Position numbers and translations under genes: made by a program. A stretch of 8,174 bases of DNA. It comes from DATCDR01 sp036510575 (lineage in GTDB: Bacteria > Actinomycetota > Acidimicrobiia > Acidimicrobiales > Bog-793). The DNA lies in the NCBI GenBank assembly GCA_036510575.1, contig DATCDR010000129.1:1-8174 (forward strand). The letters run 5' to 3'. The first letter of the stretch is position 1. Every line of letters starts with the position of its first letter. Below the pieces are notes generated by a model, which was not told the origin of the DNA, searched no databases, and saw only the letters and a program-made list of their open reading frames with translations. Of the stretch, positions 1-7,465 are shown in pieces.

Positions 1-453
1 GGCCGGCTGGTACTAGCGGTCTTTGGCGCCTCGAACGAGGTTACGGTCCGCCTCTCAGACGAGGTCTGTACCGCGCTGCAGATCGTCGAGCACCTCCAAG
101 ACGTCGGCGAGGACTTTGAAGCAGGTCGGATCTACCTCCCCCAGGCGGACCTCGACCGGTTCGGAGTCGGCCCCGCCGATTTCGCCGCGTCAGCGGCGTC
201 AGCGGCGCTTCGTCGAGTGGTTGCCTTCGAGGCATCGCGCGCCGCCGACCTGCTCGGCTCGGGTGCGCTGCTTGGGGCATACCTCCGCGGCGCCGACCGC
301 ATTGCAGTTGCGGGGTTCGTAGGCGGTGGCCTTGCCCAACTCCGTGCGCTGCGGCTGGCCTCGTATGACATCTTGGGCCAGACCGTAAAGGCGACGAAGT
401 TCCAGATCGCTGGCGAGTCGTTGAAGTTGCTTCGCCGGTGGAATCGACGCTGA
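1..453 (+). CDS. hpnC: Squalene synthase HpnC, 3' part (hydroxysqualene-forming), cut by the window edge
   Basis: The open frame runs from base 1 to the TGA at 451-453 and gives the last 150 residues of a squalene/phytoene synthase family protein. The second Asp-rich motif of the family is clear: QIVEHLQDVGEDFEAGRIYLP at about residues 27-47 of the fragment, with DVGED at 34-38 binding Mg2+-diphosphate, followed by a typical 'LxRFGV' stretch. The first Asp-rich motif and the start lie upstream of the window. In the HpnCDE route, HpnC converts presqualene diphosphate to hydroxysqualene. I chose HpnC over HpnD by its position before a second, distinct paralogue and by the HxxDVxED signature. 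It overlaps the next gene by one base (TGATG) or 16 bases, depending on that gene's start. The protein should be cytosolic or loosely membrane-associated. Family assignment is certain; the C-versus-D label is strong but partly positional. Confidence 0.9.
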   Translation, partial: GRLVLAVFGASNEVTVRLSDEVCTALQIVEHLQDVGEDFEAGRIYLPQADLDRFGVGPADFAASAASAALRRVVAFEASRAADLLGSGALLGAYLRGADRIAVAGFVGGGLAQLRALRLASYDILGQTVKATKFQIAGESLKLLRRWNRR

Positions 454-1304
454 TGGAGCTCGACGTCGCGTACGCGGCCTGCGAGGAGATCACGCGTGCC
501 GAGGCCCGAAACTTCTCCTATGGCATTCGCCTGCTTCCAGATGAGAAGCGAAAGGCGATGTCAGCGCTGTATGCCTTTGCGCGGAGAGTCGACGACATCG
601 GTGACGGAACGCTTCCAGTCGATGAGAAGCGTGCGGCTCTTGAGGCGGTCCGAGGACGTGCCCGCGGACTCGTCGCCGGCTCGATTGATGCTGCGGATCC
701 GATCTCGGTAGCGCTTGGGGACGCAATCCGGCGCTATCCGATCGCTGCTGACGAGCTCATCGAGGTGGTCGACGGGTGCGAGATGGACTGCTCAACGTCG
801 TCGTACGTGAGCTTCGACGATCTGGCCGCGTACTGCAGACTCGTGGCGGGCTCGATCGGCCGGCTCTCACTTTCGATCTTCGGCTCGAGTGACCCCGCCG
901 CGCCGCACCTCGCGGACACGCTCGGGCTGGGGCTTCAGCTCACAAATATCCTGCGTGACGTCATCGAAGACCGCGACGTTATGGGTCGTGTCTACCTACC
1001 GCTCGAGGACCTGATCCGGTTCTCGTGCTCCCCGGACGTGGGGGGCGACCCGGATCATCTCGCTGAGCTGCTGCGTTTCGAGGCCGGTCGCGCGCGGGCG
1101 TTCTACTCAGAAGGTCTTGGGCTTCTCGATCTCCTCGACCGCCGCAGCAAAGCGTGCGTCTCGGCAATGAGCGGGATTTATCTCCGCTTGCTTCGCCGGA
1201 TCGAGGCGAACCCGCTTGCGGTCCTCGATCGGCGCGTGTCGTTACCTGCATGGGAGAAGGCCTGGGTCGCGCTGCGAAGTCTGGCCGGGGCGAGCGCGTC
1301 ATGA
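453..1304 (+). CDS. hpnD: Presqualene diphosphate synthase HpnD
   Basis: This 283-residue member of the squalene/phytoene synthase family should condense two farnesyl diphosphates to presqualene diphosphate. Both Asp-rich metal-binding motifs are present: YAFARRVDDIGD (DDIGD at residues 47-51) and NILRDVIED (DVIED at 169-173), followed by GRVYLPLEDL. The length suits the family (about 270-300). I chose ATG 453 because it forms a TGATG overlap with the hpnC stop and has a GGTGGA ten bases upstream. An in-frame GTG at 438 would add five residues with a poorer ribosome site. The stop overlaps the hpnE start as ATGA (1301-1304). It is paralogous to the preceding gene, as usual where hpnC and hpnD sit side by side. 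A phytoene synthase is the alternative, but the neighbouring hpnC, hpnE and SHC genes argue for squalene synthesis. Confidence 0.93.
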   Translation: MELDVAYAACEEITRAEARNFSYGIRLLPDEKRKAMSALYAFARRVDDIGDGTLPVDEKRAALEAVRGRARGLVAGSIDAADPISVALGDAIRRYPIAADELIEVVDGCEMDCSTSSYVSFDDLAAYCRLVAGSIGRLSLSIFGSSDPAAPHLADTLGLGLQLTNILRDVIEDRDVMGRVYLPLEDLIRFSCSPDVGGDPDHLAELLRFEAGRARAFYSEGLGLLDLLDRRSKACVSAMSGIYLRLLRRIEANPLAVLDRRVSLPAWEKAWVALRSLAGASAS

Positions 1305-2707
1305 ACGACACCCGCGCGCACGTAGCCGTCGTCGGCGGAGGACTCGCCGGGATAGCGACCGCCCTACAACTCGTCGATGCCGGACAGCGAGTCACTCTCT
1401 TCGAATCTCGTCCGCGCCTCGGGGGCGCAACCTGGAGCTTTACGCGAGACGGCCGAAATTTCGACAACGGGCAGCATGTGTTTCTCCGGTGCTGCGACGC
1501 GTACCGTCGCCTGCTCGATCGCTTGGGGACGACCGACAAGGCACCGATCCAGGAGCGACTCGAGATTCCGGTGCTACGTGCCCGACCTGGCCGTGATCCG
1601 GTGATGTCGGTCATCTCCCGCTCGTCGCTTCCCGCGCCGTTGCATCTTGGGAGATCGCTCGTCGCGTACCGCCATCTGTCAAGCGTGGACAGGCTTCGGT
1701 TAGGGGGCGCGGTTCGGGCGATGATGGAGGTCTCGGCCACTGATCCCCTCCTTGATCAGGAGACGTTCGGGGCGTTTCTCCGCCGCCACGGTCAAAGCTC
1801 CGTCGCTGTCGCGAACCTTTGGGATCTGATCGCACTCCCAACGACGAACTTGCGCGCCGATGAGGTCTCGGCAGCGGTCGCGGTCAAGGTCTTTAAGACC
1901 GGACTCCTCGAACACGCCGACGCGGCTGACATCGGCTGGGCGCGCGTCCCGCTACTTGAGCTACATGGCACTCCGGCTCGGCATCAGCTCGAAGCAAGTG
2001 GCGCCCGGGTCGCCCTTCGCTCGAAGGTAGAGGGCTTCGATGTGGAAGCTCGAGACGGCGGTGCACACCGGGTGGTCGCGGTGCGGACCGGCGGCGAGTC
2101 CGTTCCCGTCGATGCCGTCGTGATGGCCGTTCCGCATCTGCAAGCTGCCACGCTCGCCCCCGAAGCAGCAAAGCTGAACCGGCGACAGCTGCTGGCACTC
2201 GGCGCTTCGCCGATCATCGACGTGCACGTCGTCTACGCCGGGCCCGTGATGGACTACCCGATCGCTGCAGGCCTCGACTCGAGTGTGCAGTACGTTTTTG
2301 ACACGTCCGAGTCCGCTGGCGTGGCTTCGGAGGGTATCCAGTGTCTCGCAGTCTCAGTATCGGGAGCAGATGCCGAGCATGGTGAGCAGGCGGAGATCTT
2401 GATCGAGCGGTACCTCGCGGCACTGAGCGATCTGTTCCCGCGGGCTCGTTCGACACAGGTCCTCGATGCCGTTGTGACGCGCGAACATCAGGCGACATTT
2501 CGCGCGGTGCCTGGCACCGCGTCGATGCGGCCAGGACCCGTGACGGGGCTCCCGAATTTCTTTCTTGCCGGTTCTTGGACGGATACCGGTTGGCCTGCAA
2601 CGATGGAAGGTGCTGTTCGAAGTGGCAACAGGGCGGCTTGGCATGTGCGAAATCTCTGTGAGGGTGGACACGTCGGGTTGGGACGCGCCCCGGAGGCGGC
2701 TGCGTGA
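1301..2707 (+). CDS. hpnE: Hydroxysqualene dehydroxylase HpnE (FAD-dependent amine oxidase/desaturase family)
   Basis: This 468-residue flavoprotein reduces hydroxysqualene to squalene, the last step of the HpnCDE route. The N-terminus has a dinucleotide-binding fold: VAVVGGGLAG (GGGLAG at 12-17), an acidic residue ending the second strand (E35) and RLGG at 39-42. The C-terminal FAD motif is also present, at about residues 415-445: NFFLAGSWTDTGWPATMEGA followed by an SGNRAAW segment. Start ATG 1301 gives an ATGA overlap with hpnD and has GGGGCGAG six bases upstream. The open frame extends back to 1154 but that part lies inside hpnD and carries no homology. It sits between hpnD and the prenyl synthase, as in other hopanoid operons. 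The same fold includes phytoene desaturases and protoporphyrinogen oxidases; the neighbours decide for HpnE. At 468 residues it is slightly longer than many homologues. Confidence 0.92.
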   Translation: MNDTRAHVAVVGGGLAGIATALQLVDAGQRVTLFESRPRLGGATWSFTRDGRNFDNGQHVFLRCCDAYRRLLDRLGTTDKAPIQERLEIPVLRARPGRDPVMSVISRSSLPAPLHLGRSLVAYRHLSSVDRLRLGGAVRAMMEVSATDPLLDQETFGAFLRRHGQSSVAVANLWDLIALPTTNLRADEVSAAVAVKVFKTGLLEHADAADIGWARVPLLELHGTPARHQLEASGARVALRSKVEGFDVEARDGGAHRVVAVRTGGESVPVDAVVMAVPHLQAATLAPEAAKLNRRQLLALGASPIIDVHVVYAGPVMDYPIAAGLDSSVQYVFDTSESAGVASEGIQCLAVSVSGADAEHGEQAEILIERYLAALSDLFPRARSTQVLDAVVTREHQATFRAVPGTASMRPGPVTGLPNFFLAGSWTDTGWPATMEGAVRSGNRAAWHVRNLCEGGHVGLGRAPEAAA

Positions 2708-3753
2708 TGCCAGGTAGCGAAGCCCCAGCGTCACTCGCACGCGTGCGAACCCTTGTCGAACCGGCACTTCGACGCGCCGTCGCCGTGCTCTCTGACGAGA
2801 TCCGTCCCGCCGTCGAGTATCACCTGGGCTGGGTCGATGAGTTCGGGAAGGAGCTCGCGAACGACGGGGGCAAGGGGATTCGTCCGGCTCTGGCTGTACT
2901 CTCCGCTGAAGTCGTCGGTGCTCCCGCGGTGATCGGAGTTCCGGGCGCGGTCGCAGTCGAGCTCGTTCACAACTTCTCCTTGATCCACGACGACGTCATT
3001 GACGGCGATACCGAGCGTCGCCACCGGGCGACGGTGTGGACGCTGTTCGGCGTTGGTGCCGCGATCGTCGCGGGCGACGCGTTGTTGACACTTGGCCAGC
3101 AGGTGCTGCTCAATCCTTCGATCGCGCTCGGGTCGAGTGCCGACGTCGACCTGGCGGCGGCGTCAAGGGCAGCTCGGCTCCTGGCCGACTCGACGGCGGA
3201 GATGAATGCAGGTCAGGCACTCGACTTGGACTTCGAGCGGCAGCGGAGCGTGAGTTACGAGGACTGCCTAGTGATGGAGGCAGGTAAGACGGGTGCGCTG
3301 CTCTCGTGCGCGGCCGCTATCGGGGCCGTGTTCGCCGATGCGGAGCAGGGAAGCGTGGATGCCCTCGCGAGGTTCGGTGCGCAGCTCGGCCTGGCCTTCC
3401 AGGCCGTCGACGACCTGCTCGGGATCTGGGGCGACCCCGCGACGACGGGAAAACCGACCTTCGCCGACCTTCGCCAACACAAGAAGACCCTTCCGGTGAC
3501 CGCCGCGATCGCCGCCGGTGGCCCTGGCGCCGAGGAGCTGATGACCTTGCTCGCCGAGACCGAGCTCAGCGAGTCACAGGTGACGCGAGCTGCCGAGCTC
3601 GTGGACGCACTCGGCGGGCGCCAGCGAGCGACCGACGAGGCGCGGACGTCGATGGAGGTTGCACTCGAGGCCCTGGAGTCAGCCGCGACGAATCCGGCCG
3701 CGACCGACGACCTTCGTGAGCTAGCGCACTTCATCGTGGATCGGCAGTTCTGA
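2707..3753 (+). CDS. trans-Polyprenyl diphosphate synthase (probable FPP/GGPP synthase) of the hopanoid operon
   Basis: This 348-residue isoprenyl diphosphate synthase would build the prenyl diphosphate used by HpnD, probably FPP from IPP and DMAPP or GPP. Visible motifs are GGKGIRP (54-60), the first Asp-rich motif in HNFSLIHDDVIDGDTERR (DDVID at 95-99) and the second in FQAVDDLLGIWGD (235-239), followed by TGKPTFADLRQHKKTLPV. The second motif reads DDLLG rather than DDxxD. A Phe at position -5 before the first motif is a chain-length gate for C15-C20 products, so FPP or GGPP is likely and long chains are not. ATG 2707 forms TGATG with the hpnE stop; GTG 2704 (GTGA overlap) is one codon earlier and sits seven bases after GGAGG at 2692-2696, so it is nearly as good. 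A prenyl synthase directly before SHC is usual in Streptomyces-type hopanoid clusters. Confidence 0.92.
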   Translation: MPGSEAPASLARVRTLVEPALRRAVAVLSDEIRPAVEYHLGWVDEFGKELANDGGKGIRPALAVLSAEVVGAPAVIGVPGAVAVELVHNFSLIHDDVIDGDTERRHRATVWTLFGVGAAIVAGDALLTLGQQVLLNPSIALGSSADVDLAAASRAARLLADSTAEMNAGQALDLDFERQRSVSYEDCLVMEAGKTGALLSCAAAIGAVFADAEQGSVDALARFGAQLGLAFQAVDDLLGIWGDPATTGKPTFADLRQHKKTLPVTAAIAAGGPGAEELMTLLAETELSESQVTRAAELVDALGGRQRATDEARTSMEVALEALESAATNPAATDDLRELAHFIVDRQF

Positions 3754-5669
3754 TGGCGAACCTTGACCAGGGACTACTAAGTGATGTGGCACAGGCGACC
3801 CTGGAGCGCGCGAGGGAGCAGCTGATCAGCCAACAGTCCCCGCAGGGGTGGTGGAAGGGCGAGCTGGAGACGAACGTCACCATGGACGCCGAAGACCTGA
3901 TGCTGCGTGAGTTCCTCGGTGTGCGCACCGATCAGGGGACTGAGGAGTCCGCCCGGTGGATACGTTCCCACCAGCGCGAAGACGGAAGCTGGGCGAACTT
4001 TTACGGCGGACCAGGTGATCTGTCGACCTCGATCGAGGCCTATGTCGCCCTTCGCCTTGCAGGTGACGCGGTCGATGCAGATCACATGGAGCGGGCGGCA
4101 GCCTTTGTCCGCGCCGCCGGCGGTCTTGAAGGCGCCCGTGTCTTTACGCACATTTGGCTCGCGTTGTTCGGTCTCTGGCCCTGGGTGGATCTCCCGGCAT
4201 TCCCGCCAGAGGTCGTGCTTTTGCCACCGTCGGTGCCGCTTAACATCTACGACTTCGGTTGCTGGGCGCGCCAGACCGTTGTCGCTTTGACGATCGTCGC
4301 CGCGTATCGGCCCGTCCGGCCGGTACGTTTCGGCCTCGAGGAGCTGAGAAGCGGCGTCGCTCCGAAGGCACGTCAGCGCGGGTTGAAGACCTGGGGTGGC
4401 CGCTTCACGATCCTTGACGGGTGGCTTCGTCGATATGAGCGACTGGCAGTGCGTGGGATCATCCGGCGTACCGTGCGCGAGCTGGCTCTTGTTCGAGCGG
4501 AGCGATGGATCGTCCGGCGACAAGAGGCAGACGGAAGTTGGGGGGGGATCCAGCCGCCGTGGGTGTACTCCATCCTTGCGCTGCATCTTCGCGGCTATCC
4601 GATGAATCATCCCGTCATCGAGGCAGCTTTCGTCGGTCTCGATCAGTTCACGATCCGTCGCGACGGGATGCGCTTCCTCGAAGCGTGTCAATCGCCGGTA
4701 TGGGACACGGCGCTAGCCGTGATAGCGCTCGCCGACGCCGGTCTTGCACCTGACGATCCGACGCTCGTATCTGCAGCGACGTGGTTGCTCGGAGAAGAGG
4801 TCCGCGCACGTGGTGATTGGGCGGTCCGCCGCCCGGACCTGCCGGTCGGCGGGTGGGCATTCGAGTTCGCGAACGACAACTACCCTGATGTTGACGACAC
4901 CGCGGAGGTGGTTCTCGCGCTTCGTCGGGTGAGCTATCCAGACAGCGGAGCGCTCGAGGAAGCAATTGAGCGGGCGATCAGCTGGAGTGTGGGGATGGCG
5001 TCCGCAGACGGTGCGTGGGGAGCTTTTGATGCCGACAACCTGCGCGACATTCTCTATGAGCTGCCATTTTGTGACTTCGGCGCGGTGATCGACCCGCCGT
5101 CGTCAGACGTGACGGCGCATATGGTCGAGATGCTCGCTACCGAGTCGGCGGCTCCGAGGGACGCGGTCGAGCGTGGGCTCTCGTGGCTTCGCTCCGAACA
5201 AGAGCACGACGGGGCCTGGTTTGGCCGTTGGGGTGTGAACTACATCTACGGGGTGGGCGCAGTTGTCCCTGCGCTTGTTACCGCAGGAGTGTCGCCGAGC
5301 GACGAGACGGTCCGCGACGCGATCGAGTTTCTCCTCCGCCACCAGAATGATGACGGTGGCTGGGGCGAAGACATCCGTTCCTACGACGACCCGTCCCTTG
5401 CCGGCGTTGGTGCCTCCACTGCCTCACAGACTGCCTGGGCACTGCTCGCCTTGATCGCTGCTGACGAGGCCGAGAGCGACGCCGCCAGGCGCGGCGTGCT
5501 GTACCTGATCGAAGCCCAGCGAGACGACGGCAACTGGGATGAGCCCTACTACACCGGCACCGGTTTCCCTGGCGACTTCTACCTGAACTACCACCTCTAC
5601 CGGCTCGTCTTCCCGGTCTCGGCGCTTGGGCGCTGGATGCGTGCGACGGCGGGGAGCACGGAGCTTTGA
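3753..5669 (+). CDS. shc: Squalene-hopene cyclase
   Basis: This 638-residue class II terpene cyclase protonates squalene and cyclises it to hop-22(29)-ene (diploptene) and hopanol. It is a monotopic membrane protein. The catalytic DXDD motif is DVDDTAEV (D379-D382), inside GGWAFEFANDNYPDVDD, where F370 aligns with F365 of the Alicyclobacillus enzyme. W171 in GCWARQTVV matches W169. The C-terminal GTGFPGDFYLNYHLYR places F605, F609, Y613 and Y616 at the known active-site aromatics F601, F605, Y609 and Y612. QW repeats are seen at QREDGSW (74-80), QEADGSW, DGAWGAF, EQEHDGAWFG, HQNDDGGWG and AQRDDGNW. The length matches the 631-residue Alicyclobacillus enzyme. Start ATG 3753 makes a TGATG overlap; only a weak GTGGA lies about 12 bases upstream, so translation is probably coupled to the gene before. 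There is no sign of oxidosqualene cyclase features; the protein looks fully functional. Confidence 0.97.
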   Translation: MANLDQGLLSDVAQATLERAREQLISQQSPQGWWKGELETNVTMDAEDLMLREFLGVRTDQGTEESARWIRSHQREDGSWANFYGGPGDLSTSIEAYVALRLAGDAVDADHMERAAAFVRAAGGLEGARVFTHIWLALFGLWPWVDLPAFPPEVVLLPPSVPLNIYDFGCWARQTVVALTIVAAYRPVRPVRFGLEELRSGVAPKARQRGLKTWGGRFTILDGWLRRYERLAVRGIIRRTVRELALVRAERWIVRRQEADGSWGGIQPPWVYSILALHLRGYPMNHPVIEAAFVGLDQFTIRRDGMRFLEACQSPVWDTALAVIALADAGLAPDDPTLVSAATWLLGEEVRARGDWAVRRPDLPVGGWAFEFANDNYPDVDDTAEVVLALRRVSYPDSGALEEAIERAISWSVGMASADGAWGAFDADNLRDILYELPFCDFGAVIDPPSSDVTAHMVEMLATESAAPRDAVERGLSWLRSEQEHDGAWFGRWGVNYIYGVGAVVPALVTAGVSPSDETVRDAIEFLLRHQNDDGGWGEDIRSYDDPSLAGVGASTASQTAWALLALIAADEAESDAARRGVLYLIEAQRDDGNWDEPYYTGTGFPGDFYLNYHLYRLVFPVSALGRWMRATAGSTEL

Positions 5670-6286
5670 GCGAGCCGCTCTTCCTCGTGCCCCTCGGCCT
5701 CGAGGCCCGCGCGGTTGCCCACGGAGCGGGAGCCGCGAACGTCGAACGGATCGGAATGGGTCCGGTGAAGTCGACTGCCGCCCGGGTCCGCCTGGCTCGG
5801 CTCGCGTCCAAAGCACGCCCGATCGTCGTGCTCGGCGTCGGTGGTGGCCTCGTCACTGGCATGAGCCCCGGCGACGTCGTCGTCGGCACGTCGGTACAGA
5901 TCACGAGCCAGGAGCCGTCGATCCCGCTCGCCTACGCACCAGAGGTAGCGGGAATCCTTCGATTCGCTGGCCTCACCGTTCTCGAGGCGCCCATTATCTC
6001 GTCGCCGAAGATCGTCTCTGGCGAAGACGAGCGGCGAGCGGCGGCGGCTTTCGGGGCAGCGGCAGTCGACATGGAGTCGTACTGGTGCGCTCCGCTCTCG
6101 GCGCAACATCCCTTCGCTGTCGTTCGGGTCCTTCTCGACACACCCGAGTACGAACTCTTCTCGCCGAGGATTCCCGCCACGGTCGTTCGGGCATGGAAGT
6201 CCCTCTCGCACGTCGCCCGTTCGCTTCGGGCGTGGAGTCCCGTTACCCTCAATGGCGTGACCCTCACGGAAGTTGGTGAAGCCTGA
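5666..6286 (+). CDS. hpnG: HpnG, adenosylhopane nucleoside phosphorylase
   Basis: This 206-residue protein of the PNP/MTA-SAH nucleosidase superfamily is expected to remove adenine from adenosylhopane, giving (phospho)ribosylhopane for C35 side-chain building. In Rhodopseudomonas and Methylobacterium, hpnG mutants accumulate adenosylhopane. Seen here: an N-terminal strand followed by GMGPVKS, the glycine-rich VLGVGGGLVTGMSPGDVVVG core and AVDMESYWCA (D135-M136-E137-S138), the Met-Glu motif that holds the ribose in this superfamily. The start is TTG 5666, forming a TTGA overlap with the SHC stop, with GGGGAG at 5651-5656 nine bases upstream. No ATG or GTG gives a full-length N-terminus, so the TTG is well supported. 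Cytosolic, no signal peptide. Placement between SHC and hpnH separates it from general nucleosidases such as MtnN. Confidence 0.9.
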   Translation: MSEPLFLVPLGLEARAVAHGAGAANVERIGMGPVKSTAARVRLARLASKARPIVVLGVGGGLVTGMSPGDVVVGTSVQITSQEPSIPLAYAPEVAGILRFAGLTVLEAPIISSPKIVSGEDERRAAAAFGAAAVDMESYWCAPLSAQHPFAVVRVLLDTPEYELFSPRIPATVVRAWKSLSHVARSLRAWSPVTLNGVTLTEVGEA

Positions 6287-7293
6287 TGTCTATTCCACTC
6301 CGGCAGAACATGCGCATGGCCGCGTATCTCATGCGCCAGCGCATAAAGGGCACCCAGAAGTACCCGCTGATCGTCGAGCTGGAGCCGTTGTTCGTCTGCA
6401 ATCTCGCATGCCCGGGATGCGGCAAGATCCAGTATCCGACCGAGATCTTGCGTAAGCGCCTCTCACCTCAAGACGTCTTCGACGCCGTTGAGGAGTGCGG
6501 GGCGCCGATGGTCTCTGTTGCTGGCGGCGAGCCGCTCTTGCACCCACAGATCAAAGAAATCGTGGAAGGTCTGATCGCCCGCAAGCGCTTCGTCTACCTC
6601 TGCACGAACGCGGTGCTGATGCAGCGAAAGATGGACCTTTTCAAGCCATCGTCATTCTTCTCCTGGGTTGTTCACCTCGACGGGCTAAAGGATCGTCACG
6701 ACGAGGCCGTCGATCGCGAGGGCGTCTTCGACGAAGCCGTCGCGGCGATCCGCGAGGCCAAGCGTCGGGGTTTTCGCGTCACGACGAACTCGACGTTTTT
6801 CAGCAACGACTCTCCAAAGACCGTGCGGAGCGTGCTGGACTTTTTAAACGACGACCTGAAGGTCGACGCGATGATGATCTCACCGGCGTATGCCTATGAG
6901 AAGGCTCCCGATCAGGACCACTTCCTCGGTGTAACCGAGTCGCGGAAGATGTTCACGGAAGCCTTCGCCGACGGTCATCGCAAGCGCTGGCGCTTGAACC
7001 ACACCCCGTTGTTCTTGGACTTCCTAGAAGGCAAGGTCGACTACGACTGCACGCCGTGGGGAATCCCCAGCTACTCCATCCTCGGATGGCAAAAGCCCTG
7101 CTATCTCATGGCGGACGGGTACACCAAGACCTACAAAGAACTGCTCGACACCACCGACTGGTCCAAGTACGGCCGCGGCAAAGACGACCGATGTGACAAC
7201 TGTCTCGCCCACTGCGGCTACGAGCCGACTGCGGTGTTGGCAACCACGAAGTCCTTGAAGCAGTCGCTTCGCGCGGCGGTGGGCACGCACTAG
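6286..7293 (+). CDS. hpnH: HpnH, radical SAM adenosylhopane synthase
   Basis: This 335-residue radical SAM enzyme couples the 5'-deoxyadenosyl radical to diploptene, making adenosylhopane, the first committed step to extended hopanoids. The [4Fe-4S] motif is C38NLAC42PGC45, followed by SVAGGEP (GGEP at 80-83) for SAM binding. C106 in YLCTNA sits where, from memory, a conserved active-site Cys of Streptomyces HpnH has been implicated in quenching the product radical. The C-terminal part, of the DUF3463 type, holds further cysteines at 255, 272, 303, 306 and 310 (CDNCLAHC), a plausible second metal or cluster site. Start ATG 6286 overlaps the hpnG stop as TGATG with GGTGA six bases upstream. 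It is the last gene of the operon; a tRNA gene follows after 50 bp. The N-terminus is basic with a short amphipathic stretch, fitting contact with a lipid substrate. Confidence 0.96.
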   Translation: MSIPLRQNMRMAAYLMRQRIKGTQKYPLIVELEPLFVCNLACPGCGKIQYPTEILRKRLSPQDVFDAVEECGAPMVSVAGGEPLLHPQIKEIVEGLIARKRFVYLCTNAVLMQRKMDLFKPSSFFSWVVHLDGLKDRHDEAVDREGVFDEAVAAIREAKRRGFRVTTNSTFFSNDSPKTVRSVLDFLNDDLKVDAMMISPAYAYEKAPDQDHFLGVTESRKMFTEAFADGHRKRWRLNHTPLFLDFLEGKVDYDCTPWGIPSYSILGWQKPCYLMADGYTKTYKELLDTTDWSKYGRGKDDRCDNCLAHCGYEPTAVLATTKSLKQSLRAAVGTH

Positions 7294-7311
7294 GGAAAGG
7301 GGCCCTCCCTA
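7291..7311 (+). terminator. Small inverted repeat at the hpnH stop, possible weak transcription end
   Basis: TAGGGA (7291-7296, starting with the hpnH TAG) is complementary to TCCCTA (7306-7311), a 6-bp stem with a 9-base GC-rich loop that contains the palindrome GGGCCC. No T-run follows, so this is not a classic intrinsic terminator. It could stabilise the mRNA 3' end or help end transcription before the tRNA. Low confidence. Confidence 0.2.
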
Positions 7312-7343
7312 CATCTGCGGCCACTCTCAAGAGGCACGTCCGA

Positions 7344-7416
7344 GGGGCTATAGCTCAGTTGGTAGAGCGCCGGCTTTGCAAGCCGGAAGTCAGGGGTTCG
7401 AGTCCCCTTAGCTCCA
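7344..7416 (+). tRNA. tRNA-Ala (anticodon TGC)
   Basis: A full 73-base cloverleaf can be drawn. The acceptor stem GGGGCTA (7344-7350) pairs with TAGCTCC (7409-7415) and includes the G3-U70 wobble pair, the hallmark of alanine tRNAs. The D-arm is GCTC/GAGC, the anticodon arm is CCGGC/GCCGG with loop TTTGCAA and anticodon TGC at 7377-7379. The T-arm is AGGGG/CCCCT with loop TTCGAGT. A7416 is the discriminator base. CCA is not encoded (the next bases are CTT), so it must be added after transcription. It reads GCA and probably other GCN codons. No clear promoter is visible in the 50 bp after hpnH, so read-through from the operon is possible. Confidence 0.97.
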
Positions 7417-7420
7417 CTTT
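7405..7420 (+). repeat. Direct repeat copy 1: 3' end of tRNA-Ala (att-like)
   Basis: CCCTTAGCTCCACTTT spans the end of the T-arm, the 3' acceptor strand and four bases after the tRNA. An exact second copy lies at 7466-7481, a 61-bp period. Duplication of a tRNA 3' end is typical of tRNA-targeted integration or of a partial tRNA copy. Confidence 0.85.
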
Positions 7421-7425
7421 GTGAT

Positions 7426-7447
7426 GACGCGCGGCATGGCGTCCTTT
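7426..7447 (+). terminator. Candidate hairpin after tRNA-Ala
   Basis: GACGC (7426-7430) pairs with GCGTC (7439-7443) around an 8-base loop, and CTTT follows. The same GCGTC can alternatively pair with GACGC at 7450-7454 around a 6-base loop. Stem and T-run are short, so this is only a weak candidate for ending the tRNA transcript. Confidence 0.25.
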
Positions 7448-7465
7448 AAGACGCGAACTCGCACA

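Noticed and set aside
1154..1300. N-terminal extension of HpnE by 49 residues from the upstream start
   Set aside because: It lies entirely inside hpnD, reads as out-of-frame sequence, and the FAD-binding motif starts right after ATG 1301, which also forms an ATGA overlap with a good ribosome site.
979..1740. 253-residue minus-strand open frame across hpnD/hpnE
   Set aside because: Low-complexity, Arg/Ser/Pro-rich product opposite two certain genes.
3777..4691. 304-residue minus-strand open frame opposite SHC
   Set aside because: It is antisense to the cyclase, whose motifs are intact, and shows no recognisable domain. Long antisense frames are common in GC-rich genes.
5278..6279. Overlapping frames of about 204-217 residues around the SHC/hpnG junction on both strands
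   Set aside because: Arg-rich shadow frames without homology; SHC and HpnG explain the sequence fully.
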